DNA of 64,000 bases from Cylicocyclus nassatus (GCA_958299035.1 CATQJL010000112.1:16096880-16160879); one strand, 5' to 3'. Shown: positions 43,148-55,630, counted from the stretch's first letter. Notes: generated by a model not told the origin, from the letters alone. Numbers and translations are program-made.

Positions 43148-44209
43148 CAATAGAGGGTATTAGCTTCTATTAAGGATGGGGGCCTTCCTAAATAATTTGA
43201 TTGACAACGAGCCAATTTTTTCAATCTGTCTCTGTGGACGAGACGTTTCTGTGTACTTCTACGCCTGGCTGGTCGCGAAGTTTTTGAAATTTACTTAAAT
43301 GGGTTAAAAAAAATGTGCAAGTGACTTGTTTCTTTTTGTGAGCGATTAAAATAATTTTGTGAATTTTTTAAAAATTCAAATCAGTCTTGCATTTCCGGGG
43401 CTCAAGATTTTAGGGGTGTTATGATTTTGAGATCTCAAAGATTTTGAGAATCACTCCAAGATTTTTTTTTTCGAAGATCATCTATGCTTGAAGTAGGGTA
43501 TAGCGGGCGGGGCAGCTCCGCGTGCTTGTTGCAGTCTCCGCCCAATCTAAAACATTTTTAAAATTTCTTGAATTTTGAGTACATGCATACTTTTTTGTGT
43601 ACATGCATACAATTCTGAAAGTGGGCAGAGCTTGCCACTGAAGGGGTGGAACATGCCTGACGATAGGTGGGACCGACGTTGAAGTCGCTTGAGGTTTCAA
43701 GCTCATCGTGACCTCTTCTATGCGCTTTGAGCACGGAAAAAGTTTTGTAGAAAACAACGGAGTGGGCGGAGTCTGCCAAAAAAGGGACGGGCCGAGTTTT
43801 TTCTCCTATTTAGGTTTGAAGGACGGGTTTGCATAGTAATTGTAGTTCGAAAACTTTGTACTTGATGTAGTACCCTGAAAGTTTAAACTGTCTGTCGGGA
43901 CGCTGCTTATTAGCATCTCGATTCGCTATCCAGACAGAATTGAAATTGTGTTCTTTCAGTACACTTCTTACAAATTTGTATAGGTATTTTTGGCTTTGGA
44001 ACAATAGAATTTTGGTGTTTCTACTTTTCATACTAGAAGAACCGTTCCTTTTTTCACGGACGCAGACATACTATGAGTGGCGAACATCGCTGCGTCGCGG
44101 TTCTGACATCCTTTATCTCGCGTTCGCGCTCTCTTTGTGACTCATTATCTCACCACGTGGGACGGGGAAGTGGCGGGGGGGGGGGGAGGACATTTCTGTA
44201 TCGTATATA

Positions 44210-44646
44210 CCCTATTTTCAGGTGTATAAGCCGCAGCCTTTTCACTCTAAAGGCGCACACGCCAAAAGACTGCTTACGATGGGGCGCGTTATGTGAGAGC
44301 TACAGTGAGTTCCGACCCGCTTTAGGCGGAAATTGAATTGGCGGGAGTCCGCCTTGCAACAGCTCGCGCCGTTTCGCAGCTACAGTATATCCTATCGTGC
44401 TGAGAACCCATGTCTACGTCTCTTCAGTTTCCTTAGTCTTTGCTTAGCAAAATGCCAGCGCTATGCGCTCGCGAAGCTTCCAGTGATGCGCGCGCTGCTC
44501 CACGTAGGATGTCTCGCCTAATCCGGGATGAAACCGACTGTATGTGCGAGAAAGCGACCGCTTCGCGAGGCACATGCGCAGCGGCACGCGTGGGTCTGCT
44601 CGCGTTTAGGGCAAAAAGGGTGCGGCTTATAGACCTGAAAATAGGG
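44210..44646. mobile_element. TA-flanked MITE, CCCTATTTTCAGG ends (copy 1)
   Basis: CCCTATTTTCAGGTGTATAA (44210) pairs with TTATAGACCTGAAAATAGGG (ending 44646), with TA on each side. The inverted arms continue as GCCGCAGCC...GGGTGCGGC. Interior rich in TCGCG words, no transposase. Confidence 0.85.
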
Positions 44647-45262
44647 TAAATCTGAGAATTACAGAGTGGTTGACGATCTAATTACAAACTCATAATGACA
44701 TCACGCCAAGTACATACATACCTAATGTGGAAGATTTGTGATGAGTAAAATTTAGCTCGCAAAAGATCCCAGTACTGTACGAGTACCCTCCAATTCTGAG
44801 ATAAAGTTCCTGGATAAGCCGATAAGATTTTTTTTCGGAAACACGTGATTTCCTGTTTCGCAGTGTTCGTCTTTAATTCATCATTACATCGTATGTGTAT
44901 TGTGTCCAGGCCATTGCAGAAATCATCAAGCAGATTGCGAACCAAATCGCCATGACAGAGAACAAGCTTTCGTTTGTTGATTGAGCCTTATTTTTAGCTT
45001 AACCCTCACTATTCCATACATAATTTATGAATGAATCAAATTGTTACTTTCGAAAACGGACTGACAGAAAATTTTTGTCACACTCTGACATTACAACTGC
45101 TTTCAGTCCAAGATAATTTCTGAAAGATTTCAAAAATTTCAAAAGTTTCCAGTGTTGATTTACTATAATCCCGAAAAAATTTATTTACAAAAGCTCGTGA
45201 ATTTTTCGAATTTTTTCGACTTTTGTTTTTGGAACGGTAGAACTGCAAGTGCACGGTACTTA

Positions 45263-45482
45263 CAGGGCTCCTAAATTGCAGAGTCGTTTGCACCAGCGGT
45301 CGCGCGACCGCGTCGCGCCCGGGCATCAATGGCGCCGCCTCGATCGATGGCGCCGGCGCCGGAAAAATGTCCGGGCATCAATGGCGCCGCCTCGATCGAT
45401 GGCGCCGGCGCCGGCAAAATGTCCGGGCGCGACGCGGTCGCGCGACAGCTGGTGCAAACGACTCTGCAATTTAGGAGCCCTG
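45263..45482. mobile_element. TA-flanked GC-rich MITE with internal 51-bp tandem repeat (copy 1)
   Basis: The ends CAGGGCTCCTAAATTGCAGA and its complement ending GGAGCCCTG are flanked by TA (45261-45262, 45483-45484). The arms run about 60 bp through GTCGCGCGACCGCGTCGCGC. Two copies of a unit containing ATCAATGGCGCCGCCTCGAT and GGCGCCGGCGCCGG sit between them; the unit is itself full of palindromes. Confidence 0.85.
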
Positions 45483-45585
45483 TAGCAGTATGGGCGAGTT
45501 TTTTTTTCTGGTGGGTGGGGGGGGGGGGAGGCTAGAAATTTCCGAAAGCGTGACTAATGTTGAGCCTATAGATTTGAAGAATGAT

Positions 45586-45894
45586 CTATGCCTTTTCCCT
45601 TTTTCTCTCCCATTTCAAATTTTTTTGGACCGCCACTGGTATAATGATGTGCAGGTGCACACACTGCCCTTGAAGTTGACCAACTATCACTAAAAAATCC
45701 GTTACCGCCATATCTAGAGTGCATTTGTGTGCTTGAAAAAATTCGAAAATAGTATAAATATAAAAGTATAGGCCATTCATTGCACGCAAAGAACAGACGC
45801 AACTACGTCCGACTAATGTTAAGATAGGTCGGGCATGAAAGACAGCAGATAGCAAGAGAAGTAAAAGAGCGCTCCATGCGGGAGACGCCGACAT
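45586..45894 (-). CDS. Possible small secreted protein frame (copy 1)
   Basis: From an ATG at 45894 the minus strand encodes MSASPAWSALLLLLLSAVFH, which looks like a signal peptide (hydrophobic leucine run, then AVFHA). The rest of the 102-residue frame has no recognisable domain, and I see no clear promoter or splice structure. It could be chance. An identical frame lies in the second duplicate (52178-52486). Confidence 0.22.
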   Translation of the reverse strand: MSASPAWSALLLLLLSAVFHARPILTLVGRSCVCSLRAMNGLYFYIYTIFEFFQAHKCTLDMAVTDFLVIVGQLQGQCVHLHIIIPVAVQKNLKWERKREKA

Positions 45895-46195
45895 CGTCCG
45901 CAATGACGCCCTTTCTGTGCGTGCAGCGAGTGGCCTATGTATAGGTATATAAAATCAACGTTAATAAATATACTAACCAAAAATTCTATACCATTTTAGA
46001 ATATTTTCATCTCAAGTGCTAAAAACGTTTTAAGGAAACCTCGAATTTTTCATTCAATTCATGACTAGGAGAAGCGAAACCGCACTGCACACATTGTCTA
46101 AACAAGCTTAATCGTGTACTTAGCAGGTTTATACTTGTCATTTATTTCGTCCAGGTTTATACACTCTTTGGAAACAGGGAAGAACAAACTCAAAC

Positions 46196-46312
46196 ATGTT
46201 AAGACAATGTCCGCAATGCGGTCACGCGTCTCTTAGTTATAGAATAGATAATAAGTGGTTCTGCACACCATGCGCGGTAACCGACGACAACTTCAAAAAC
46301 TTCTCTGTATAA
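46196..46312 (+). CDS. 38-residue zinc-ribbon-like micro-protein (copy 1)
   Basis: The frame reads MLRQCPQCGH, SLSYRIDNKWFCTPCA, and ends DDNFKNFSV. The spacing CPxC...(17)...CxxC is a textbook zinc ribbon knuckle pair. ATG and stop are complete and the codons look normal. It is too short to be found by length alone. It is not part of any MITE I can define, and is followed 27 bases later by another small frame. Function unknown; it could be the end of an unrecognised mobile or viral-derived gene, or a true micro-protein. Confidence 0.4.
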   Translation: MLRQCPQCGHASLSYRIDNKWFCTPCAVTDDNFKNFSV

Positions 46313-46339
46313 GCTTTTCTTGCGTAGCAAATTGTAAAA

Positions 46340-46695
46340 ATGTCTTCTACTGACCAATACATATCCAATGAAACCAAAGGAGGCAAGAAAACAAAGAAAA
46401 AATGGAAAATGAGCAAGTTTTAGTTTTACGATTCGTCAAAAAGTGCGCATGGTGTGCAATACGCATATCAGGTTATCAGGTTAATTGACTAGATTATAGT
46501 TTCTGCAATTTCAGTCCTTTACAGACATCCTCTCCTGCTTGTTGGCGCCAACTCCCTGGTTATTTTCCCCAAGTGCACCGTAACGGCCAATCGCTCAATT
46601 TAGTTTTTGTACAAAGTGAATTCCAAGGTTGCTATCATCAATCGTCACAGTTCAATATGTCGCCAAACACTGCCAACAATCATGCGCTTTCTTAG
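46340..46695 (+). CDS. Possible two-exon gene for an 85-residue basic protein (copy 1)
   Basis: Exon 46340-46416 reads MSSTDQYISNETKGGKKTKK then KWKMS, and exon 46515-46695 reads PLQTSSPACWRQLPGYFPQV on to FNMSPNTANNHALS and a stop. The intron 46417-46514 has a GT donor (GTTTTA, weak) and a CAATTTCAG acceptor; lengths 77+181 give 86 codons exactly. Another frame over the second exon is also mostly open, so the reading is uncertain. No domain recognised; the N-terminus is lysine-rich. Confidence 0.3.
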
Positions 46696-47026
46696 TGTTC
46701 CATCAAACGTTACCTACTTCATCGACTCCAGACACGGTGAGATATTTTCTTTCTTTTTCAGATGATTCTGCTAATAATTTGGATTAAGTATTCATATATA
46801 TCATGTTGTCGACATTACTGATTTTTCTTGACTGAGTTTTTTGTGCGAAATTTTTGACAATTTAAGCGCACAATGTGATGTAACGAGCCTCTGAATTCTA
46901 AATCTTTTTTCATCTTTGTAGAATTTGCTATGCATGCTTTTTCGAATATTAAGGTCTGATCGTGACTGCACATATCAGAGGTTAATTGCTCAGGGTTAGA
47001 ATTCTCTAGAGTACTGTAGTGTTATA

Positions 47027-48050
47027 TTAGGTCGTTCCGAAAGTAATGTCGCTTTTTTCGAATGAACGCCACATTTCATGGAATCAAGATTTTCAAGAGG
47101 TCTTAGGAGCATTCGATGCAGCATTTCATCCTCTTTCTAATGGTTGTAATTTCGTTGCATAATTTTCATCGAGCTTTCAAAAAATTAGCAAAATCTGCAA
47201 CTCATGCTTTTTGCCATGGTCAAGTTCGGCAATTTTTTAAAATTTTAGTACCTATTCTCCGAAGAAGTACAAATGGCAGGTAGATAGAGCAAACCCTATA
47301 GGAAACAGAGTAATTTTTTTTCTTTTCCTTAACTTGCTTCTTAGAGTTTCTGGAATCAGTTTTAAAATGCCATCAAATTCCATATTTGGTCAACTCAAAC
47401 CTCACAGAACAAAAACCGGCAAGCGACTCGGGTGTCAATCGACGCAGCTTTTTCTCCTTTTTTTACCAGTTGTTTTTGGTTTCCGATTCATCATGTTTTC
47501 CGAAATAAAATCATCATAATTCAGATTTTGCAGGGCGCCTCCGGGTGTACCCGGTATTTTCGAAAGTTGCTAATCGGAAGCGGTAAATGCTCATTTGCTT
47601 TGTAAATTTAGTGTAAAACCATAATCCACTTTTGTAAGTTTCAAAATCCGAAGATTTATTGGTGTTTGATGCATTTGTGTCTAAGACGAGTCTGCTGAAA
47701 TTCGGTGGTTCCATCAAAAAATCTATACAAAAATTATGACGAGCTAAGAAAAGTAGAAAAAAGTTGTGCTGTTTCCCGTAGGGTTTGCTCTATCCATACA
47801 TAACTTGGACTCCATCCGAGGGCTGTTATAAAAATTTAGAAAAATTGTGAAACTTGACCTTTTTAAAAAGCATGGGTCGCAGGTTCTGATAATTTTTTCA
47901 GAGGTTACCAAATTTTGTGGAGTGGTTTTATAACCATTAGAAAGAGAATGAAATGCTGCATCGAATGCTACCAGAATCTCTTACACATCTTTGTTCCACG
48001 AAATGTGGCGTACGTATGAAAAAAGCGACATTACTTTCGGAACGAACTAA
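47027..48050. mobile_element. Mariner-type palindromic MITE (copy 1)
   Basis: The ends TTAGGTCGTTCCGAAAGTAA (47027) and its near complement ending at 48050 are flanked by TA (47025-47026, 48051-48052). It belongs to the same family as 10269-11285, with arms inverted over most of its length (GCATTCGATGCAGCATTTCA near 47110, complement near 47957). Confidence 0.87.
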
Positions 48051-48159
48051 TATATGCGTATTGCTTGATCTTTGATGCCGCTTTTATTTTTACAACTGTC
48101 GTGATTCCGAAGAACTTTTTTTGAAAGGCTGGCACTAATTAGATTTATTTTACATCATA

Positions 48160-49038
48160 TCAGGTTGAACCAAAAGTTCGTTTGCATCATTTGAAAAAAA
48201 ACTTTAAAAAATCGCATTTCCATCTCGTCACAATGTTTTTGCGTTACCTCAGTTTTGCTACAAAGTTTAAATGCACTCCTGATCGGCTGCTGCATGACGA
48301 AGGCGCAATATCTTTGGGCGCGAACGCGGCTTTATTAGCCGCAGAGCGCATGAGGCGCAGGATATACAAGGGTGCGGATATGCCGCGCAGCGTTCGCGCC
48401 GCTCAATTAATACTGCTTCTGCGCCTTCGTCATGCAGCAGTCTTTACACCTTGCTTAATCACTGTAAGCTCTGATTGCAGAGACAAAAATAGAAAAAAAA
48501 AGATATTTTGAGGTTCGGCGATTTGAGCAAGCCCTTTAAAAATCTAAAAATTGAGCAGTAAAATCCAAAACAGCATAGTGTTCATAAGCTTACTGACCTC
48601 TTTCACTAAAGTTTGTGCTGATCAAGCCTTCATTGAAAATTTATGATTTTTCAAAAAAAATTCAAAAAATCCGTTTTTCTAAAAATGATTTTTGGCATTC
48701 TTTTTTTTTGTCAAAAATCATAACCTTTAAGGAAGAGCTCGATCAGCACAAACTTTGCTCTTTTGTAAAGAGGAGGTCAGAAAACTTATGCTAGTTCGGA
48801 TTTTACTGCGCAGTTTTTCGTTTAACGGGCTTTAAGGGGCTTGCTTTAAATCCAGGACCTGAAAAAATTTCTTTTTCTATTTTTATCTGTGCCAGAGCTT
48901 ACACAGATCAAGCAAGATGTTATTAGAAAGTGTATTTATCTACTATTTCAACAATATTAATATGACGCAAAAATATTGCGACAAGAGGAAGTTACGATTT
49001 TCTAGAAATGGTGCGAATGAACTCTTGGTTCAATTTGA
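48160..49038. mobile_element. TA-flanked palindromic MITE, TCAGGTTGAACC ends (copy 1)
   Basis: TCAGGTTGAACCAAAAGTTC (48160) pairs with GAACTCTTGGTTCAATTTGA (ending 49038), with TA on both sides. Internal inverted pairs include GCTGCATGACGAAGGCGC (48289) with its complement (48422), and AAATAGAAAAA/TTTTTCTATTTTT (48487, 48870). Mariner-like non-autonomous element. Confidence 0.82.
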
Positions 49039-50801
49039 TAGAATAAATCACCGATCGTTTTGTTTGAAGTAAAGTTAGCTAGGAAGTTTGAAGCTGTTCC
49101 AACTAATAAAATTTGAATGTTGCTTTCAGAATGTTGATTAGAGTCAAATCCTCCAGAATATCAACTGCAAAAGATACGAAAACATGTAATCACTAACGTC
49201 AGTTTTCCAATATAATTCAAAATATTGGTTACACATTCAAACAACTCCACGAACCTGTCCAGGATTTATTGCTAGGAAACAGAGTGTGTAAAAAATCCCA
49301 CTGTATTCCCACAAGTATTCAACTTGGAAATCTTTTTGGATGACAACTTGTTTTTCTTTTCTAGCGTAATTCACTAATAAGAAAAAAGCCGCATGATTTA
49401 CTTCTAACTGAGCGAACTTGTGAAATCAGCTTTTTAAGCAATTTGGGAACTAGACATTGGGGGGGGGGGGGAGAGATGTTGAAATTGTGTGCGTAGTTTT
49501 GTGTATCGATCCATATTAGGTTACCAGTCATTTTTTTGTATGGCAACTGCTTCAAGTTCTTTTTCTGAATGCTTTAACCTATTCTGATATACTGTGATGA
49601 AAAGAATGTGATTGACTACAGTCTTTTTTTTCGTTTATTCTCGCGAAGCAAACGAAGATTCTGCAAAAAAGTGTCGGGTCTTTTTAAGAGCTTGAGTTTG
49701 GCGCAACTCTACTACATGCAGAATCTTAAATAAATAAACAATAGAGGGTATTAGCTTCTATTAAGGATGGGGGCCTTCCTAAATAATTTGATTGACAACG
49801 AGCCAATTTTTTCAATCTGTCTCTGTGGACGAGACGTTTCTGTGTACTTCTACGCCTGGCTGGTCGCGAAGTTTTTGAAATTTACTTAAATGGGTTAAAA
49901 AAAATGTGCAAGTGACTTGTTTCTTTTTGTGAGCGATTAAAATAATTTTGTGAATTTTTTAAAAATTCAAATCAGTCTTGCATTTCCGGGGCTCAAGATT
50001 TTAGGGGTGTTATGATTTTGAGATCTCAAAGATTTTGAGAATCACTCCAAGATTTTTTTTTTCGAAGATCATCTATGCTTGAAGTAGGGTATAGCGGGCG
50101 GGGCAGCTCCGCGTGCTTGTTGCAGTCTCCGCCCAATCTAAAACATTTTTAAAATTTCTTGAATTTTGAGTACATGCATACTTTTTTGTGTACATGCATA
50201 CAATTCTGAAAGTGGGCAGAGCTTGCCACTGAAGGGGTGGAACATGCCTGACGATAGGTGGGACCGACGTTGAAGTCGCTTGAGGTTTCAAGCTCATCGT
50301 GACCTCTTCTATGCGCTTTGAGCACGGAAAAAGTTTTGTAGAAAACAACGGAGTGGGCGGAGTCTGCCAAAAAAGGGACGGGCCGAGTTTTTTCTCCTAT
50401 TTAGGTTTGAAGGACGGGTTTGCATAGTAATTGTAGTTCGAAAACTTTGTACTTGATGTAGTACCCTGAAAGTTTAAACTGTCTGTCGGGACGCTGCTTA
50501 TTAGCATCTCGATTCGCTATCCAGACAGAATTGAAATTGTGTTCTTTCAGTACACTTCTTACAAATTTGTATAGGTATTTTTGGCTTTGGAACAATAGAA
50601 TTTTGGTGTTTCTACTTTTCATACTAGAAGAACCGTTCCTTTTTTCACGGACGCAGACATACTATGAGTGGCGAACATCGCTGCGTCGCGGTTCTGACAT
50701 CCTTTATCTCGCGTTCGCGCTCTCTTTGTGACTCATTATCTCACCACGTGGGACGGGGAAGTGGCGGGGGGGGGGGGGAGGACATTTCTGTATCGTATAT
50801 A

Positions 50802-51238
50802 CCCTATTTTCAGGTGTATAAGCCGCAGCCTTTTCACTCTAAAGGCGCACACGCCAAAAGACTGCTTACGATGGGGCGCGTTATGTGAGAGCTACAGTGA
50901 GTTCCGACCCGCTTTAGGCGGAAATTGAATTGGCGGGAGTCCGCCTTGCAACAGCTCGCGCCGTTTCGCAGCTACAGTATATCCTATCGTGCTGAGAACC
51001 CATGTCTACGTCTCTTCAGTTTCCTTAGTCTTTGCTTAGCAAAATGCCAGCGCTATGCGCTCGCGAAGCTTCCAGTGATGCGCGCGCTGCTCCACGTAGG
51101 ATGTCTCGCCTAATCCGGGATGAAACCGACTGTATGTGCGAGAAAGCGACCGCTTCGCGAGGCACATGCGCAGCGGCACGCGTGGGTCTGCTCGCGTTTA
51201 GGGCAAAAAGGGTGCGGCTTATAGACCTGAAAATAGGG
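50802..51238. mobile_element. TA-flanked MITE, CCCTATTTTCAGG ends (copy 2)
   Basis: Duplicate of 44210-44646. Confidence 0.85.
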
Positions 51239-51854
51239 TAAATCTGAGAATTACAGAGTGGTTGACGATCTAATTACAAACTCATAATGACATCACGCCA
51301 AGTACATACATACCTAATGTGGAAGATTTGTGATGAGTAAAATTTAGCTCGCAAAAGATCCCAGTACTGTACGAGTACCCTCCAATTCTGAGATAAAGTT
51401 CCTGGATAAGCCGATAAGATTTTTTTTCGGAAACACGTGATTTCCTGTTTCGCAGTGTTCGTCTTTAATTCATCATTACATCGTATGTGTATTGTGTCCA
51501 GGCCATTGCAGAAATCATCAAGCAGATTGCGAACCAAATCGCCATGACAGAGAACAAGCTTTCGTTTGTTGATTGAGCCTTATTTTTAGCTTAACCCTCA
51601 CTATTCCATACATAATTTATGAATGAATCAAATTGTTACTTTCGAAAACGGACTGACAGAAAATTTTTGTCACACTCTGACATTACAACTGCTTTCAGTC
51701 CAAGATAATTTCTGAAAGATTTCAAAAATTTCAAAAGTTTCCAGTGTTGATTTACTATAATCCCGAAAAAATTTATTTACAAAAGCTCGTGAATTTTTCG
51801 AATTTTTTCGACTTTTGTTTTTGGAACGGTAGAACTGCAAGTGCACGGTACTTA

Positions 51855-52074
51855 CAGGGCTCCTAAATTGCAGAGTCGTTTGCACCAGCGGTCGCGCGAC
51901 CGCGTCGCGCCCGGGCATCAATGGCGCCGCCTCGATCGATGGCGCCGGCGCCGGAAAAATGTCCGGGCATCAATGGCGCCGCCTCGATCGATGGCGCCGG
52001 CGCCGGCAAAATGTCCGGGCGCGACGCGGTCGCGCGACAGCTGGTGCAAACGACTCTGCAATTTAGGAGCCCTG
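51855..52074. mobile_element. TA-flanked GC-rich MITE (copy 2)
   Basis: Duplicate of 45263-45482, including both internal tandem units. Confidence 0.85.
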
Positions 52075-52177
52075 TAGCAGTATGGGCGAGTTTTTTTTTT
52101 CTGGTGGGTGGGGGGGGGGGAGGCTAGAAATTTCCGAAAGCGTGACTAATGTTGAGCCTATAGATTTGAAGAATGAT

Positions 52178-52486
52178 CTATGCCTTTTCCCTTTTTCTCT
52201 CCCATTTCAAATTTTTTTGGACCGCCACTGGTATAATGATGTGCAGGTGCACACACTGCCCTTGAAGTTGACCAACTATCACTAAAAAATCCGTTACCGC
52301 CATATCTAGAGTGCATTTGTGTGCTTGAAAAAATTCGAAAATAGTATAAATATAAAAGTATAGGCCATTCATTGCACGCAAAGAACAGACGCAACTACGT
52401 CCGACTAATGTTAAGATAGGTCGGGCATGAAAGACAGCAGATAGCAAGAGAAGTAAAAGAGCGCTCCATGCGGGAGACGCCGACAT
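52178..52486 (-). CDS. Possible small secreted protein frame (copy 2)
   Basis: Duplicate of the frame at 45586-45894 with the same signal-peptide-like start. Equally uncertain. Confidence 0.22.
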   Translation of the reverse strand: MSASPAWSALLLLLLSAVFHARPILTLVGRSCVCSLRAMNGLYFYIYTIFEFFQAHKCTLDMAVTDFLVIVGQLQGQCVHLHIIIPVAVQKNLKWERKREKA

Positions 52487-52787
52487 CGTCCGCAATGACG
52501 CCCTTTCTGTGCGTGCAGCGAGTGGCCTATGTATAGGTATATAAAATCAACGTTAATAAATATACTAACCAAAAATTCTATACCATTTTAGAATATTTTC
52601 ATCTCAAGTGCTAAAAACGTTTTAAGGAAACCTCGAATTTTTCATTCAATTCATGACTAGGAGAAGCGAAACCGCACTGCACACATTGTCTAAACAAGCT
52701 TAATCGTGTACTTAGCAGGTTTATACTTGTCATTTATTTCGTCCAGGTTTATACACTCTTTGGAAACAGGGAAGAACAAACTCAAAC

Positions 52788-52904
52788 ATGTTAAGACAAT
52801 GTCCGCAATGCGGTCACGCGTCTCTTAGTTATAGAATAGATAATAAGTGGTTCTGCACACCATGCGCGGTAACCGACGACAACTTCAAAAACTTCTCTGT
52901 ATAA
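52788..52904 (+). CDS. 38-residue zinc-ribbon-like micro-protein (copy 2)
   Basis: Identical duplicate of 46196-46312; CPQC and CTPC pairs intact. Confidence 0.4.
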   Translation: MLRQCPQCGHASLSYRIDNKWFCTPCAVTDDNFKNFSV

Positions 52905-52931
52905 GCTTTTCTTGCGTAGCAAATTGTAAAA

Positions 52932-53287
52932 ATGTCTTCTACTGACCAATACATATCCAATGAAACCAAAGGAGGCAAGAAAACAAAGAAAAAATGGAAA
53001 ATGAGCAAGTTTTAGTTTTACGATTCGTCAAAAAGTGCGCATGGTGTGCAATACGCATATCAGGTTATCAGGTTAATTGACTAGATTATAGTTTCTGCAA
53101 TTTCAGTCCTTTACAGACATCCTCTCCTGCTTGTTGGCGCCAACTCCCTGGTTATTTTCCCCAAGTGCACCGTAACGGCCAATCGCTCAATTTAGTTTTT
53201 GTACAAAGTGAATTCCAAGGTTGCTATCATCAATCGTCACAGTTCAATATGTCGCCAAACACTGCCAACAATCATGCGCTTTCTTAG
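52932..53287 (+). CDS. Possible two-exon basic protein gene (copy 2)
   Basis: Duplicate of 46340-46695, exons 52932-53008 and 53107-53287. Confidence 0.3.
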
Positions 53288-53618
53288 TGTTCCATCAAAC
53301 GTTACCTACTTCATCGACTCCAGACACGGTGAGATATTTTCTTTCTTTTTCAGATGATTCTGCTAATAATTTGGATTAAGTATTCATATATATCATGTTG
53401 TCGACATTACTGATTTTTCTTGACTGAGTTTTTTGTGCGAAATTTTTGATAATTTAAGCGCACAATGTGATGTAACGAGCCTCTGAATTCTAAATCTTTT
53501 TTCATCTTTGTAGAATTTGCTATGCATGCTTTTTCGAATATTAAGGTCTGATCGTGACTGCACATATCAGAGGTTAATTGCTCAGGGTTAGAATTCTCTA
53601 GAGTACTGTAGTGTTATA

Positions 53619-54642
53619 TTAGGTCGTTCCGAAAGTAATGTCGCTTTTTTCGAATGAACGCCACATTTCATGGAATCAAGATTTTCAAGAGGTCTTAGGA
53701 GCATTCGATGCAGCATTTCATCCTCTTTCTAATGGTTGTAATTTCGTTGCATAATTTTCATCGAGCTTTCAAAAAATTAGCAAAATCTGCAACTCATGCT
53801 TTTTGCCATGGTCAAGTTCGGCAATTTTTTAAAATTTTAGTACCTATTCTCCGAAGAAGTACAAATGGCAGGTAGATAGAGCAAACCCTATAGGAAACAG
53901 AGTAATTTTTTTTCTTTTCCTTAACTTGCTTCTTAGAGTTTCTGGAATCAGTTTTAAAATGCCATCAAATTCCATATTTGGTCAACTCAAACCTCACAGA
54001 ACAAAAACCGGCAAGCGACTCGGGTGTCAATCGACGCAGCTTTTTCTCCTTTTTTTACCAGTTGTTTTTGGTTTCCGATTCATCATGTTTTCCGAAATAA
54101 AATCATCATAATTCAGATTTTGCAGGGCGCCTCCGGGTGTACCCGGTATTTTCGAAAGTTGCTAATCGGAAGCGGTAAATGCTCATTTGCTTTGTAAATT
54201 TAGTGTAAAACCATAATCCACTTTTGTAAGTTTCAAAATCCGAAGATTTATTGGTGTTTGATGCATTTGTGTCTAAGACGAGTCTGCTGAAATTCGGTGG
54301 TTCCATCAAAAAATCTATACAAAAATTATGACGAGCTAAGAAAAGTAGAAAAAAGTTGTGCTGTTTCCCGTAGGGTTTGCTCTATCCATACATAACTTGG
54401 ACTCCATCCGAGGGCTGTTATAAAAATTTAGAAAAATTGTGAAACTTGACCTTTTTAAAAAGCATGGGTCGCAGGTTCTGATAATTTTTTCAGAGGTTAC
54501 CAAATTTTGTGGAGTGGTTTTATAACCATTAGAAAGAGAATGAAATGCTGCATCGAATGCTACCAGAATCTCTTACACATCTTTGTTCCACGAAATGTGG
54601 CGTACGTATGAAAAAAGCGACATTACTTTCGGAACGAACTAA
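53619..54642. mobile_element. Mariner-type palindromic MITE (copy 2)
   Basis: Duplicate of 47027-48050 with TA on both sides. Confidence 0.87.
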
Positions 54643-54751
54643 TATATGCGTATTGCTTGATCTTTGATGCCGCTTTTATTTTTACAACTGTCGTGATTCC
54701 GAAGAACTTTTTTTGAAAGGCTGGCACTAATTAGATTTATTTTACATCATA

Positions 54752-55630
54752 TCAGGTTGAACCAAAAGTTCGTTTGCATCATTTGAAAAAAAACTTTAAA
54801 AAATCGCATTTCCATCTCGTCACAATGTTTTTGCGTTACCTCAGTTTTGCTACAAAGTTTAAATGCACTCCTGATCGGCTGCTGCATGACGAAGGCGCAA
54901 TATCTTTGGGCGCGAACGCGGCTTTATTAGCCGCAGAGCGCATGAGGCGCAGGATATACAAGGGTGCGGATATGCCGCGCAGCGTTCGCACCGCTCAATT
55001 AATACTGCTTCTGCGCCTTCGTCATGCAGCAGTCTTTACACCTTGCTTAATCACTGTAAGCTCTGATTGCAGAGACAAAAATAGAAAAAAAAAGATATTT
55101 TGAGGTTCGGCGATTTGAGCAAGCCCTTTAAAAATCTAAAAATTGAGCAGTAAAATCCAAAACAGCATAGTGTTCATAAGCTTACTGACCTCTTTCACTA
55201 AAGTTTGTGCTGATCAAGCCTTCATTGAAAATTTATGATTTTTCAAAAAAAATTCAAAAAATCCGTTTTTCTAAAAATGATTTTTGGCATTCTTTTTTTT
55301 TGTCAAAAATCATAACCTTTAAGGAAGAGCTCGATCAGCACAAACTTTGCTCTTTTGTAAAGAGGAGGTCAGAAAACTTATGCTAGTTCGGATTTTACTG
55401 CGCAGTTTTTCGTTTAACGGGCTTTAAGGGGCTTGCTTTAAATCCAGGACCTGAAAAAATTTCTTTTTCTATTTTTATCTGTGCCAGAGCTTACACAGAT
55501 CAAGCAAGATGTTATTAGAAAGTGTATTTATCTACTATTTCAACAATATTAATATGACGCAAAAATATTGCGACAAGAGGAAGTTACGATTTTCTAGAAA
55601 TGGTGCGAATGAACTCTTGGTTCAATTTGA
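54752..55630. mobile_element. TA-flanked palindromic MITE, TCAGGTTGAACC ends (copy 2)
   Basis: Duplicate of 48160-49038, with one G-to-A difference at about 54986. Confidence 0.82.

Larger units (their letters stand above)
43143..49734. repeat. Tandem segmental duplication, copy 1 (~6.59 kb)
   Basis: Matches 49735-56324 from end to end. The differences I could spot are one base at 46853 region (TTTGACAA vs TTTGATAA), one at 48391 region (GTTCGCGCC vs GTTCGCACC), and lengths of three G or T runs (44175, 45500-45518, 49460). The junction shares AATAAA-type microhomology (AAATAAATAAACAATAG). Contents: three TA-flanked MITEs, a GC-rich TA-flanked MITE, and two small candidate reading frames. Confidence 0.93.

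Noticed and set aside
45249..45535. Overlapping alanine/proline-rich frames MAPPRSMAPAPEKCPG
   Set aside because: They translate the GC-rich palindromic interior of a TA-flanked MITE and its tandem unit.
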